Shown: one piece after another, positions 52,885 to 62,700 of the stretch
Numbering within the stretch: position 1 is the first letter of the stretch
Layout of the letters: every line of letters starts with the position of its first letter
Source: Tardiphaga sp. 709
GTDB lineage: Bacteria; Pseudomonadota; Alphaproteobacteria; Rhizobiales; Xanthobacteraceae
Reading direction: 5' to 3'
DNA length: 64,000 bases
Assembly (NCBI RefSeq): GCF_032401055.1
Contig: NZ_CP135529.1
Coordinates: 5,640,501 to 5,704,500 of the forward strand
Position numbers and translations under genes: made by a program
Notes under the pieces: model-generated
The model's database searches: none
Told to the model about the DNA's origin: nothing
Seen by the model: only the letters and a program-made list of their open reading frames with translations

Positions 52885-53879
52885 ACGGTACTGCTGAGCA
52901 AATAAAACGGCGGCTGATTTCTATCTCGGTACCCGTTCTCAACGAAGAGGGAAATATCGACCAGTTGATCCTGCGTCTGCAGGGCGTTGCCCGCGATAAT
53001 CCCGCATATGATTTCGAGTTCGTCGTCACCGACAATGCCAGCACCGATGAAACATTTGCGAAGCTCGCCGAACATGCGGTAGCAGAAGCTCGGCTTCGCG
53101 TGTTCAAGTTCTCGCGTAATTTCGGCTTCCAGCGCTCGATCCTGTTCAATTTGCTGAATACCCGAGGCGATGCCGCCGTTCAGGTCGATGCCGACCTGCA
53201 GGATCCGCCCGAACTGATCACGCAGTTTCTCGAGAAGTGGGAGCGCGGTTTCAAGGTCGTTTATGGCATCCGCCGTAAGCGCAAGGAAAATCTCGCGTTG
53301 CTGTGGGCGCGTAAGATACACTACCGGCTGCTGCGAATGCTGAGCGAAGTCGAAGTCCCTGTCGATGCGGGCGATTTCCGCCTGATCGATCGTTCGGTCA
53401 TCGAGCACCTACGCAGCTTCGAGGATCGGTCGCCATATCTTCGCGGAATCATCGCGTCGATCGGCTATGCGCAGGCCGGCATCGTCTATGACCGTGCAGA
53501 GCGAACCGTCGGCAAGAGCAAGTTCAATTTCTTCAAGCTGCTGACGCTATCGATCGACGGCGTGTGCAGCCAGTCGACGAAGCCGCTGCAATACATCACG
53601 ATGTTCGGCTTCGCGGTCTGCGGCATTTCAATCCTGCTGATGGTCGCGTATCTGATTGACTATATCTTCACCAGCGGAACCGATCCGCGCGGCTTTACGA
53701 CGCTAGTTCTCCTGACCTTGGCTTCCATCGGGCTGAACGCAGCCTTCGTCGGGTTGCTCGGTGAATATATCGGCCGAATATTCAGCACCGTACGCGGCGG
53801 TCCCGTTGCAATTGTCTCCGACCGCATCGATTCCTTTGCTATCGAGCATGAAGAGAACATGGAGATTCGATCCAAATGA
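52881..53879 (+). CDS. GtrB-like polyprenyl-phosphate glycosyltransferase
   Basis: A 332-residue GT2 enzyme. The GT-A part has ISVPVLNEEGNIDQLI, VTDNASTDET, the metal site in VQVDADLQDPPE and the acceptor-side VGKSKFNFFKL motif. Two hydrophobic helices (about 240-265, 277-300) close the protein, as in GtrB/PglH-like DPM enzymes that load Und-P. It overlaps both neighbours by four bases. Likely donor is the CDP-sugar made by the adjacent genes; that is inference. Confidence 0.87.
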   Translation: MNGTAEQIKRRLISISVPVLNEEGNIDQLILRLQGVARDNPAYDFEFVVTDNASTDETFAKLAEHAVAEARLRVFKFSRNFGFQRSILFNLLNTRGDAAVQVDADLQDPPELITQFLEKWERGFKVVYGIRRKRKENLALLWARKIHYRLLRMLSEVEVPVDAGDFRLIDRSVIEHLRSFEDRSPYLRGIIASIGYAQAGIVYDRAERTVGKSKFNFFKLLTLSIDGVCSQSTKPLQYITMFGFAVCGISILLMVAYLIDYIFTSGTDPRGFTTLVLLTLASIGLNAAFVGLLGEYIGRIFSTVRGGPVAIVSDRIDSFAIEHEENMEIRSK

Positions 53880-54649
53880 AGGCCATTATTCTCGCCGGCG
53901 GATTGGGCACCAGACTCTCGGAGGAGACCGATCTCCGGCCAAAGCCGTTGGTCGAGATCGGCGGCCGCCCCATTCTGTGGCACATCATGAAAATGTATGA
54001 TGCCGCCGGTATCCGGGATTTCATCATCTGCGGCGGATACAAGGCCTCGATGATCAAGCGCTACTTCGCGAACTATCGCCTCGAAGAAAACGACATCGAA
54101 GTCGACACGTTGACGGGAAGCATTCGATACCTGTCGACGTCGGTGCAAGAACACTGGAAGGTTACCGTCATCGATACCGGTCTTGAAACAATGACCGGTG
54201 GGCGCCTTCAGAAAGTTCGTCATCTAGTGAAAGATGAAGCCTTCTGCGTGACCTATGGCGACGGCGTTTCGGACATCGACATCGCAGCGCTGATCGACGC
54301 GCACAAGAAGCACGGCAAGCTGGCTACGATCACTGCCGTACCGAGCCCGGGTCGCTTCGGCATTCTCGACATCAATGCAGGTGGCGGCGTTGATGAATTT
54401 CTGGAGAAGCCGCATGCGGAGATGGGCTGGATCAACGGAGGCTTCTTCGTTCTGCAGCCGGAAGCGCTCAATTATATCGAGGATGAGACCACGATCTGGG
54501 AGCGCAAGCCGCTCGAGAAGCTGGCCAAGGACGGACAACTGGTCGCGTACCGACATTCCGGGTTCTGGAAACCCATGGATACGCTGCGCGACAAGCGGGA
54601 ACTCGAGCAGCTTTGGTCCGAGAATCCTCCGTGGAAGAAATGGTCGTAG
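53876..54649 (+). CDS. rfbF: Glucose-1-phosphate cytidylyltransferase
   Basis: A 257-residue nucleotidyltransferase making CDP-glucose from CTP and glucose-1-phosphate. It has LAGGLGTRLSEETDLRPKPL with the activated-phosphate motif, VEIGGRPILWHIMKMY typical of RfbF, TYGDGVSDIDI and GGFFVLQPEAL. With rfbG this fixes the pathway as CDP-6-deoxyhexose synthesis. Length is exactly as in the family. Confidence 0.95.
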   Translation: MKAIILAGGLGTRLSEETDLRPKPLVEIGGRPILWHIMKMYDAAGIRDFIICGGYKASMIKRYFANYRLEENDIEVDTLTGSIRYLSTSVQEHWKVTVIDTGLETMTGGRLQKVRHLVKDEAFCVTYGDGVSDIDIAALIDAHKKHGKLATITAVPSPGRFGILDINAGGGVDEFLEKPHAEMGWINGGFFVLQPEALNYIEDETTIWERKPLEKLAKDGQLVAYRHSGFWKPMDTLRDKRELEQLWSENPPWKKWS

Positions 54650-54658
54650 GATAACGCC

Positions 54659-55345
54659 ATGAGCGCCCCAGAATTTGATCCCTATAGCAACGACTACAAG
54701 TCCCTCGTCAACGAATCGTTGGCGTTTTCGGGGCTGGACGTCGATTACTTTACGCGGGTTAAGGCAGAGTATCTGAAGGACATTCTGCTCAAGACCTTCG
54801 GCAAGACAGAGGTCGACGTGCTAGACCTCGGCTGCGGGATCGGAAATTATCACGCACTGCTCCGGCCTTCGCTCCGGTCGCTTGCGGGCATCGACGTCTC
54901 GAGCGAAAGCATCAAGATCGCCACGACCAGAAATGCCGATGTGAACTACAAGGCGTTCGATGGCTCGGATATTCCGTTCGCGGAGAACTCGTTCGACGTC
55001 GTGTTCGCCGTCTGCGTGTTTCATCATATTCCCGTCGCGGCGCGGGCGGCGCTGATCGAAGACGCCAGGCGCGTGCTGCGCGATGGCGGCATCTTCGTCA
55101 TCTTCGAGCACAATCCCATTAACCCGCTGACGATGCGCGTGGTCAATCGTTGCGTGTTTGACAAGGACGCTATTCTTCTGAAGAGCGCTGAAGCCGAAGG
55201 GTTGCTCGCGAATGGCGGCTTCAAGGATGTCCGGTCGCGCTTCATTCTGACCATCCCGTCATTCAACAAGGTAACGCGCATGCTGGATCAGTCGTTCGGA
55301 AGGCTCCCGCTGGGTGCTCAATATTTCTCGATGGGCCACGTTTGA
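54659..55345 (+). CDS. Class I SAM-dependent methyltransferase
   Basis: A 228-residue enzyme with SAM motif I VLDLGCGIGNYH, acidic loop GIDVSSESI, and post-motif FDVVFAVCVFHHI. It lies 9 bases after rfbF and overlaps the GtrA gene, so it probably methylates the sugar or the glycan of this operon. The target atom is unknown. Confidence 0.86.
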   Translation: MSAPEFDPYSNDYKSLVNESLAFSGLDVDYFTRVKAEYLKDILLKTFGKTEVDVLDLGCGIGNYHALLRPSLRSLAGIDVSSESIKIATTRNADVNYKAFDGSDIPFAENSFDVVFAVCVFHHIPVAARAALIEDARRVLRDGGIFVIFEHNPINPLTMRVVNRCVFDKDAILLKSAEAEGLLANGGFKDVRSRFILTIPSFNKVTRMLDQSFGRLPLGAQYFSMGHV

Positions 55346-55767
55346 TGCTAATGCCGAGTGCGGCTGATCGTCGCCGTCTTGGTCTGTTGCTCGTGCGGTT
55401 TTCAGTTTCCGGTCTGTTCAACGGCATGGTCTATGCTGCCGGATTTCTCGCAGCACTACGGTTTCTAAATTTGCCGAGTTCTGCTGCGTCGTGCGTCGGC
55501 TACCTCGCGGGCCTTGCGGCGGGCTTTCTAATGCACAGGAATTTCACGTTTCTGGTTGGCGGTTCCTGGAAACGCCAGATGGTCAAATACGGCGTCGCCC
55601 AGGCCGGGGTGATGTCGGTTGTATCCGGGGTCTCCTACATTGCCGCCAATGTCATGCAATGGCCGACCTATGCGGTCATCGCCTCGGGGATCGTCGTGGC
55701 GCCGGTCCTGACGTTCACGCTGTTGAATTACTGGGTCTTTCCACCTAGAACCGACGCGGCTTTCTAA
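55342..55767 (+). CDS. GtrA-like flippase family protein
   Basis: A 141-residue membrane protein with four helices and the hallmarks FSVSGLFNGMVYAAGFLAAL and GFLMHRNFTFLV. It would flip the Und-P sugar made by the GtrB-like enzyme of the same operon. Coupled by overlap (ATGA) to the methyltransferase gene. A second GtrA-like gene lies at 34357-34761. Confidence 0.87.
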   Translation: MMLMPSAADRRRLGLLLVRFSVSGLFNGMVYAAGFLAALRFLNLPSSAASCVGYLAGLAAGFLMHRNFTFLVGGSWKRQMVKYGVAQAGVMSVVSGVSYIAANVMQWPTYAVIASGIVVAPVLTFTLLNYWVFPPRTDAAF

Positions 55768-55777
55768 GGACGATGAA

Positions 55778-56398
55778 GTGGCTGATCTGCGTGACGTTCT
55801 TGCGATTCCTCAAATCTATCAAGGCTTTCAGAGGGCCGGTGGCTTCTTTGGCGCGCGCCTGACCGCGATGCAGAGGTATCTGCCCATCGCGGAGGATACC
55901 CGGATCGTCGACGTGGGTTGCGGTCCCGGCTACTTGCGGGATTTTCTGCCGAGATCCTCTCAGTATTTCGGCTTCGACACCGACGAGCGCTACATCGCGC
56001 GCGCGCGAAAAACGCAGCAGCCGCAGGATCGCTATCGTTGCCAGATCTTCGACGAGGCTGCAGCGGCCGAAGTTACTCCTGTCGATATCATCATGATGAA
56101 CGGGTTGTTGCACCACCTGACCGACGACGAAGCACGCAATCTTCTGGCGGCGTCCGTTTCCGCGCTGAGCCCGGGCGGCCGAATTTTCACGCTGGACGGA
56201 TGCTATATTCCCGGACAGACGCTGTTCCGGAAGACGCTGCTAGACTGGGATCGCGGCCAGTATGTCCGCACTGCTGAGCGCTACAAGGCGCTCTTCCCGG
56301 GCGCCGCCGTGTCACTATCAGCGTATGTCGATGAAGACCTGTCGCGGATCAGCTACACATTTCTGAGTATCGTTGCGACTAAACACGGAACGAGTTGA
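55778..56398 (+). CDS. Class I SAM-dependent methyltransferase
   Basis: A 206-residue enzyme. The GTG at 55778 follows AAGGA and reads MADLRDVLAIPQIYQGFQ. Motif I is IVDVGCGPGYLRDF, followed by FGFDTDERYI and PVDIIMMNGLLHHL. It sits between GtrA and the GT-C-like gene, so methylation of the transferred sugar is likely. It differs clearly from the methyltransferase at 54659. Confidence 0.85.
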   Translation: MADLRDVLAIPQIYQGFQRAGGFFGARLTAMQRYLPIAEDTRIVDVGCGPGYLRDFLPRSSQYFGFDTDERYIARARKTQQPQDRYRCQIFDEAAAAEVTPVDIIMMNGLLHHLTDDEARNLLAASVSALSPGGRIFTLDGCYIPGQTLFRKTLLDWDRGQYVRTAERYKALFPGAAVSLSAYVDEDLSRISYTFLSIVATKHGTS

Positions 56399-56495
56399 GT
56401 TCGGCGACGCCAGTGGCGTGATGTCGGCGGTTTTTCGACCGAGATTCTCGCGCTGAACGACCGCCGAAACAGGACCTGAAGACGACAAGGTGACT

Positions 56496-58568
56496 ATGAC
56501 GCGGACCTCCTTCTTGCCATCCTTGCTTCCGTCCTCTGGCGGGTCTCGCGTCATCCTTGCTCTGTTCGCCATTCTTCCGATTGTCGTGGTTCTCGCGAAC
56601 TATGAGGTGCTGGGCAATCGCGTCGCGGATATCGACACTTGGTTCTATTACGGCCACTTCACGTCGCTGGGGCAGTACCGCAATGTCGATGCCTTCATCG
56701 GCAACAACTACTACCAGACCCGGTTGCCATACCTCATTCCCGGCTACATCATCTTCTCGCTGTTCTCCGAGACATGGGCCAAGTTCATTCTGGCCTACCT
56801 GAGCTATGCGGTGACGACCGCCAGTTTCTATTATCTCGTCGCTGCGAATTTCGACCGCCAGAAGGCGATGCTGGTCACTGCGCTGTTCGCGACGGATGTT
56901 TTCTTCGTTCGCGGCTATGGTTGGAACTATGTCGATATCGGCGTTCTCGCTTATTTCACCATCGGTATGGCCGCGCTGACGTGGGCGGGCAAGGAGCAGG
57001 CGGGACGTTTCGTCAAACTGGCGCTGGCGGGATTTGCCTTTGCCTGCATGTTGTTCATTCACTTGGGCTCGACCATCCTCGCTGCGCCTGCATTGGCCTA
57101 TGTCTGGTATCGCATCCCGGAGGCACGCACACGCCGGGGCATGAACTGGACCATTGCCGGGATCGTGGTCGGCGCCGTCATTGCGCAGTTGCTGTTCGGC
57201 ATTCTGAACAAGGCGATCTGGGGCAGCCGCTTCTTCTTCCTCTTTGAGCAACTGGCGGTCGGCAAGATCGAGTTGAAGACGAATCCGAGCTGGGAATCCC
57301 CGTTTGCGCTGCTGCGGAATGGTCCCTGGGTCACCGTCCACTTTGGCATCTGGCTCGCATCCGTAGCGGCGCTGATCCTCAACCTGCTCGGCCGGGTGCG
57401 CTTCGAACGTCCAGCCATCGTCTGGCTGTCGTCTGTCGTCGTCCTCTATGCGGCACTCTTTGCGGTCGATGCGGCAGGCTTTTCGAACTTCACCATGCGT
57501 GAAGGTTTGCGCATGACCTTCTTCCTAACAGCGTCGTATTTCTGTCTGCCGTTTCTCATCGGGGGGACGCTACCGCGTTGGGCTACCAGTTCCGTGGTTG
57601 CGATCTGCGTCCTCGCGCTAGCAGCCAATCTGCGCCTGCATCTCGATGAGCATCTCGTCGATGGACGCATTCTGGCGGCGGTGATCGCGCTGGCCCTCAG
57701 TCTGGGTTTCTATGTGCGGCGGGCGGCGATCATGGCAGCCGCGCTGGTTGTCGTCATTGTCGCGCGTTTCTTCGTTGTGTGGCCGTTCGCACAGAACGAG
57801 ACGATCTATCAAGCCCATGCGCTCATTCAGTTGCTGGCCGGAAATGACCTTCCGCGGTTCATTACGTCGGACAAGGATCCGCTCTATGGGTCTATTCTTG
57901 CCTGTGTGATCAGCACCTTCACCGAGCGGGCATGGTGGATGCACGGACAGAATTTTCCGGAGCTTCCGCCGCAGGCGATGTGGTACAAGAGCAAGGTGTT
58001 TTTGCTTAGCTCGACCATCAAGGATCCCAATGAGGCCGCGCGATTGCTTGGGCCGAATGTGGACAAGATCGAGCCGATCGCGTCGTTCCGTCTGGGCGCA
58101 TCGAGCAGTACATTTTATGTGTCGCAGTTCGAGGTAACGAACCGGATCGGCTTTCCCGCCGTTTTCGCAAAGTTTCAGAAACAGAGTTCTGCGATCCCGG
58201 CATCGATGCTTTCTTCGACGATCGAGGGAGATACGATCCGCGGTGAAGGCCGCCTGGCGGACGGCAAATCGAAGACGGGCTATCTCACCTTCGGGCCCTA
58301 TGCGTCACTGTCGCGCGGAAAATACAGGTTTGTCTTCAAATACGGTCCGAGCTCCGGTCAGCAGGAATGGGACGTCGTAGTGCCGGATGCCGGCAAGGGC
58401 ATGCGTACATTGGCGAAAGGCACGTTTGCCCCAACCGACAAGGTCGGGCAGGAGGTGACGGTCGACGTCGATCTTCCCAGTGACGTGATCAATCTCGAGG
58501 CCCGGACGCACTTTGCGGGTAACGGTACGTTGGGCGTTTCCGCTATCGGTATCATTCCGCTAGACTGA
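56496..58568 (+). CDS. Large membrane protein, GT-C glycosyltransferase-like
   Basis: A 690-residue polytopic protein with about 11-12 helices in residues 18-430 and a C-terminal beta-rich soluble domain (about 540-690). The first periplasmic loop has NRVADIDTWFYYGHFTSL, with the acidic pair expected for a GT-C catalytic site, and NNYYQTRLPYLIPGYI matches the layout of the protein at 34777-36582 (YYKAARLPWIW). ATG 56496 has AAGG at 5-base spacing; GTG 56490 is the alternative. It would transfer the flipped sugar to a periplasmic acceptor (inference). Confidence 0.72.
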   Translation: MTRTSFLPSLLPSSGGSRVILALFAILPIVVVLANYEVLGNRVADIDTWFYYGHFTSLGQYRNVDAFIGNNYYQTRLPYLIPGYIIFSLFSETWAKFILAYLSYAVTTASFYYLVAANFDRQKAMLVTALFATDVFFVRGYGWNYVDIGVLAYFTIGMAALTWAGKEQAGRFVKLALAGFAFACMLFIHLGSTILAAPALAYVWYRIPEARTRRGMNWTIAGIVVGAVIAQLLFGILNKAIWGSRFFFLFEQLAVGKIELKTNPSWESPFALLRNGPWVTVHFGIWLASVAALILNLLGRVRFERPAIVWLSSVVVLYAALFAVDAAGFSNFTMREGLRMTFFLTASYFCLPFLIGGTLPRWATSSVVAICVLALAANLRLHLDEHLVDGRILAAVIALALSLGFYVRRAAIMAAALVVVIVARFFVVWPFAQNETIYQAHALIQLLAGNDLPRFITSDKDPLYGSILACVISTFTERAWWMHGQNFPELPPQAMWYKSKVFLLSSTIKDPNEAARLLGPNVDKIEPIASFRLGASSSTFYVSQFEVTNRIGFPAVFAKFQKQSSAIPASMLSSTIEGDTIRGEGRLADGKSKTGYLTFGPYASLSRGKYRFVFKYGPSSGQQEWDVVVPDAGKGMRTLAKGTFAPTDKVGQEVTVDVDLPSDVINLEARTHFAGNGTLGVSAIGIIPLD

Positions 58569-58645
58569 CGAGACAACGCAGGTCCTGCGATAAACAACTG
58601 TGAAACGCTGAAAATGTTGAACCCGGATTTCGATCGGAATGACCG

Positions 58646-59641
58646 TTGAGCAAGACAGCTTTGGTGACCGGTGCGTCCGGACAGGACGGTAGCTATCTGA
58701 TCGAGCTGTTGCTTGAGCGTGGCTATCACGTGCACGCGCAGTCGCGCGATCCGGCCGGGGCTGTCGAAACCAGACCGGCGGTCACCTGGCACGCTGGCGA
58801 CATCGCTGACAGCGAATTTCTGAAGCGATTGATCGGCGACACTTCGCCCGATGAGATCTACAATCTTGCAGCGATCACGCGCCCCGGATTGTCGTGGCAG
58901 TACCCGGAGCAGACGGCAGTTCTGAATGCTCTGGTGCCGCAGCGCATTTGCGACCTGCTGGCTCAGGCAGGTTCTTCATGCCGGCTGTTTCAAGCCTCGA
59001 CGTCTGAAATGTTCGATGGCGAACATGGGCAGGCCCAGAGCGAAACCACGCCGTTCAATCCGCAGTCGCCCTATGGAATATCGAAGACATTCGCGCATCG
59101 GACCGTCGGCGCATTTCGCAAACAGCGAGGTTTGCACGCGTCATGCGGCATTTTGTTCAATCACGAAAGCCCGCGTCGCGGGCTCAGTTTCGTGTCGCAG
59201 AAAATCGCCCATGCGGCGGCGGCTATCTCGTTGGGAATGCGGGAGACTCGTGAGCTAGATGAACGCGAGCGGCCGATCGTTGCCGAAGGCAAGCTGCATC
59301 TCGGCAATATCCATGTTCGCCGGGATTTCGGTTTCGCTGGCGATGTCGTGGTGGCGATGCATCTGATCGTTACCAGCAACCAGCCGGACGACTACATCAT
59401 CGGCACTGGCGAGAGTCGCTCGATCGCGCAATTCTGCGAGCAGGCGTTTCGCCATGTCGGCCTTAACTGGGAGGACCACGTGGTCGTCGATCAGGCGCTG
59501 GAGCGCAACGTCGACACACCCTTTACCCAGGCGGACGCGTCAAAGCTGACTGCGCGGCTTGGTTGGAAACCGAAAGTCAGTTTCGATGCGCTGGTCGACA
59601 TGATGGTGAATGAGCGAATCCGCATCCTGCAGGGCGGCTAG
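58646..59641 (+). CDS. GDP-mannose 4,6-dehydratase-like protein
   Basis: A 331-residue SDR of the Gmd family, shorter and divergent from gmd at 49502. It has TGASGQDGSYLIELLLERGY, ITRPGLSWQ, STSEMFDG and Tyr-x-x-x-Lys in SPYGISKTFAHR, plus the Gmd-type NHESPRRGLSFVSQKIAHA. TTG 58646 is taken as the start. It could act on another GDP-sugar or be a Rmd-like reductase. Its TAG overlaps the restored stop of the convergent gene. Confidence 0.86.
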   Translation: MSKTALVTGASGQDGSYLIELLLERGYHVHAQSRDPAGAVETRPAVTWHAGDIADSEFLKRLIGDTSPDEIYNLAAITRPGLSWQYPEQTAVLNALVPQRICDLLAQAGSSCRLFQASTSEMFDGEHGQAQSETTPFNPQSPYGISKTFAHRTVGAFRKQRGLHASCGILFNHESPRRGLSFVSQKIAHAAAAISLGMRETRELDERERPIVAEGKLHLGNIHVRRDFGFAGDVVVAMHLIVTSNQPDDYIIGTGESRSIAQFCEQAFRHVGLNWEDHVVVDQALERNVDTPFTQADASKLTARLGWKPKVSFDALVDMMVNERIRILQGG

Positions 59642-59723
59642 GACCGGTCTATGGCGCGGCTCGCATGGAGCCCGCGGAGCATGCCGTTCAAGCGGCTCGC
59701 CAGAACCTGCCAGTTGCGCTGCG

Positions 59724-62700
59724 CTAGCCATGTGGCCGCATTGGTTTGCATTTTTTCCTCGCGTCGTGATCGCCCAGCAATTGCGCGATGCCGCGGTCGA
59801 TGGCGTCCTGCTCAAATCCATCGAACCTCACGACTGCGGTCCCCAACTCGTCGAAGATGGCCGCGGGCGTGACAGCGACCGGAGTGCCGCTGGCCAGCGC
59901 AATGCGAACGGCGCCGCTGGCGGATTCCGGGCTCTCATCATAGGGGAGGATCAACAGGTCGCATTCTGCGAGCTGGGCAAGGCTGTTGTTGTCGGTCTGG
60001 AAATCCGTCTTCCACTCGATCAGTTCAAACACGCCAAGCGTTTTTGCCAGCGCCTTGCAGCGCGCGATTTCGTCTGTGGATGTCGCCGATTCATACTCGG
60101 CGTTGACGAGCCGCAGCCGAATGTTCGGCCATTTCTGCCTGAGGCTGACCAAAGCGTGTATGAGCTTCGACAGCCCCTTGCCGGGCAGGAAGAAGCCATA
60201 AGAGCCGATGACCGGTGCGCTGCTTCCGATCAGTTGGCGAGCTTCGGAAGCATTGAAACGCTGCGGTGCGCCATGCGGGAAGTATGTGACGTTGGCGATC
60301 AGGCCCCAATCCTTGAGGCGATTGAGGTCGGCGATTTGGTGAACGAGAACGCGCGTCGAACGGCGAAGCGCCGCGATGATCGAGTTTCGTTCGTCTTCAG
60401 GGAGCTTTGCGAGGGTCGGGACGGAGTGCAGCACGACGACCGTAACCCGCGTGGCGAGGCGTGTGTCCCGGAGCAGCTTTGCGAGGTCCTGCCATGATAT
60501 CAGGCCGGGCTGGTGCTGAATGACAAGAACCTCAGGATCACTGACTGACACGCTGCGCGCCAGACGATCCATGACGCCGCTCTCTTCGAGCATGGTCCAT
60601 GCGGGAACGATCTGCGGTCTGGTGGCGCCGTCTTTGACCCGTGTCCGGTCGTCGCTCAGGATCGTGAGCTTGATCGCGTCCGGAGCGGTCTTCTCAATCA
60701 TTCTGTCGAGCAGGAAGCGCGAATACTCGGCCACGCCGCATTTTACGTCCCAGGTCGATATCCAGCCGACGCGCAGTATTTTGGCGCGTGTGGAGATGAC
60801 GTCCACGGCGCCGTTCACCAGACGTTCGACCCAGGGTGCCTGCGCCAGCGAGCGTTCGATATCGGCGGCCGCGCGCCGGGCCTTCTGCCTTGACGCGCTG
60901 TTGCTGTCGAGACGCTCCCGGTGAATTTCGCGGAAGGCGGCTGTGAGGTCGTCGAGGTCCGGCTCGACCCACAAGGATGAATTGTCGGCGACGTGGCTTG
61001 CCGAGCGTGCGAAATGGAATGCCACGAAGCGGCAATAGTCCGATGACGTGAAGTCCGCGTGGCCGCCATAGCCGGTGACGATCAACGGCATGCCTGCCGC
61101 CATGGCTTCCGCGGCCGGAAGGTTGAAGCCTTCGCCGCGGGTCGGCAGCACCATGGCGTCGGCGTCGCGAAACAGCGCGAGCATCTGATCGTCGTCGAAG
61201 TCCTGTTCGATCACGGTGATATCCGCGATCTCCGGATCTTCACGCCTCAGTCTGGCGACCTGTTCGGCGATGTCGCTATGAGGATTGGGGAAGGTCTTGA
61301 TGATCAGCCGCACCGTGTCTTCCCGGCGAAAAGCTTTCGCATAGGCGGCGATGAGGACATCTGCGCCCTTTCGGGGAAAGCAGGACGACACGTGCAAGAA
61401 GGTGAACGGCCGTTCGGCAAGCGTTGCGGATCGCTCGAGGCCGATCTTGCGATAGCCGCTCAGGTCGGGCGCATAGCCGACATCGAGGATCGGACGCCAG
61501 ACGCCGGAGTCGATCAGCGACTTCGTGACGAATGTGGTTGGAGCCAGGATGGCCTCGAAGTCCTCATTGAGCGCCTCCACGATGGCCGGCGGTAGCAGGG
61601 ACTCTTCCCAGAACAGCATCGCAAACTTGTGCCCGGGCACGTCCGGCACGTAGATGGGATAATGCTGGCTGATGACGATCTGCGGTTCTGTCGGTGGCTC
61701 GTCGCGTGACACCAGCGATGCGATGATGTTGGCCTGCGCCGCCGATTCATCGCCGAAGTCCGGGACGGGGCCGTTCTCCCAGGGTATGACGCGCTGGTGG
61801 CCCGGACGTTCAGCTTCCATCGTCGTCGCCATGGACCGATTCACGGCGGCGAGGCTGTAGGCGCCTTGTACATGGCCGACGAATGTTGTGTGCAGATTGC
61901 GGAATATCCCACGCCTCGTATCGGGGTCGAGCGGTAGTCTCGCGCCGGCCGCTGCCAGTGCGCGCAGCAGCGCCGGGACATGACGGTTGAGCTCATATCG
62001 ACTGATGAAGGCGAGCTGGCGTGCGACGACCCGGTCCCGAAAGTCCTGATCTGTTGCGAGTTGCATCAAAGCGTCCGCCACCGCATTGGCAGAACGTTCG
62101 GTCAAAGAGATGGCTGCATCCGCGATCGTATAGGCGATCGCGGAACAGGGCCATGCAATGACCGGCAGGCTGTGCGCCATGGCCTCGATCAGCGGAACGC
62201 CGAAGCCCTCGTGGTAGCTCAGGGATACATAGGCGTGCGCCGTATTGAACCAGCGATGCAGTTCCTCATCGGAGACGGCGCCTGTCAGGATAACGTGCTC
62301 ATCCAGATGATGTTGCGCGGCGCGGCGGCGAATTTCGGCGGGGTAGGCGTCCTCTATCGAGTCGAAGCGTCCGACGATGACAAGGCGCGATGGCCGAGCA
62401 TATCGTCGTGCGAATTCCGCGAAGGCGTCGACGAGATCGGCCTGTCCCTTTGACTTCGTCACCCGCCCGACGAACAGCACCGTAAACGGATCGGCGTTCG
62501 TCACGTTCGGTTTGGCAGGAGGCTGCCCGGCGTCACGCGGCCGCAACGTGTCGAGATCGAACAGAAGCGAACTGACCGCGGGGCTCTCGTAGCCGCAACG
62601 CTGTAGCTCCAGCATGTTGAACTCGCTGTCCGCAAGCGCAGCCAGCATATGTGGACGCATATCGACCAGTTGCCGTCGGCCTAGTTCGGAATAGGGGATC

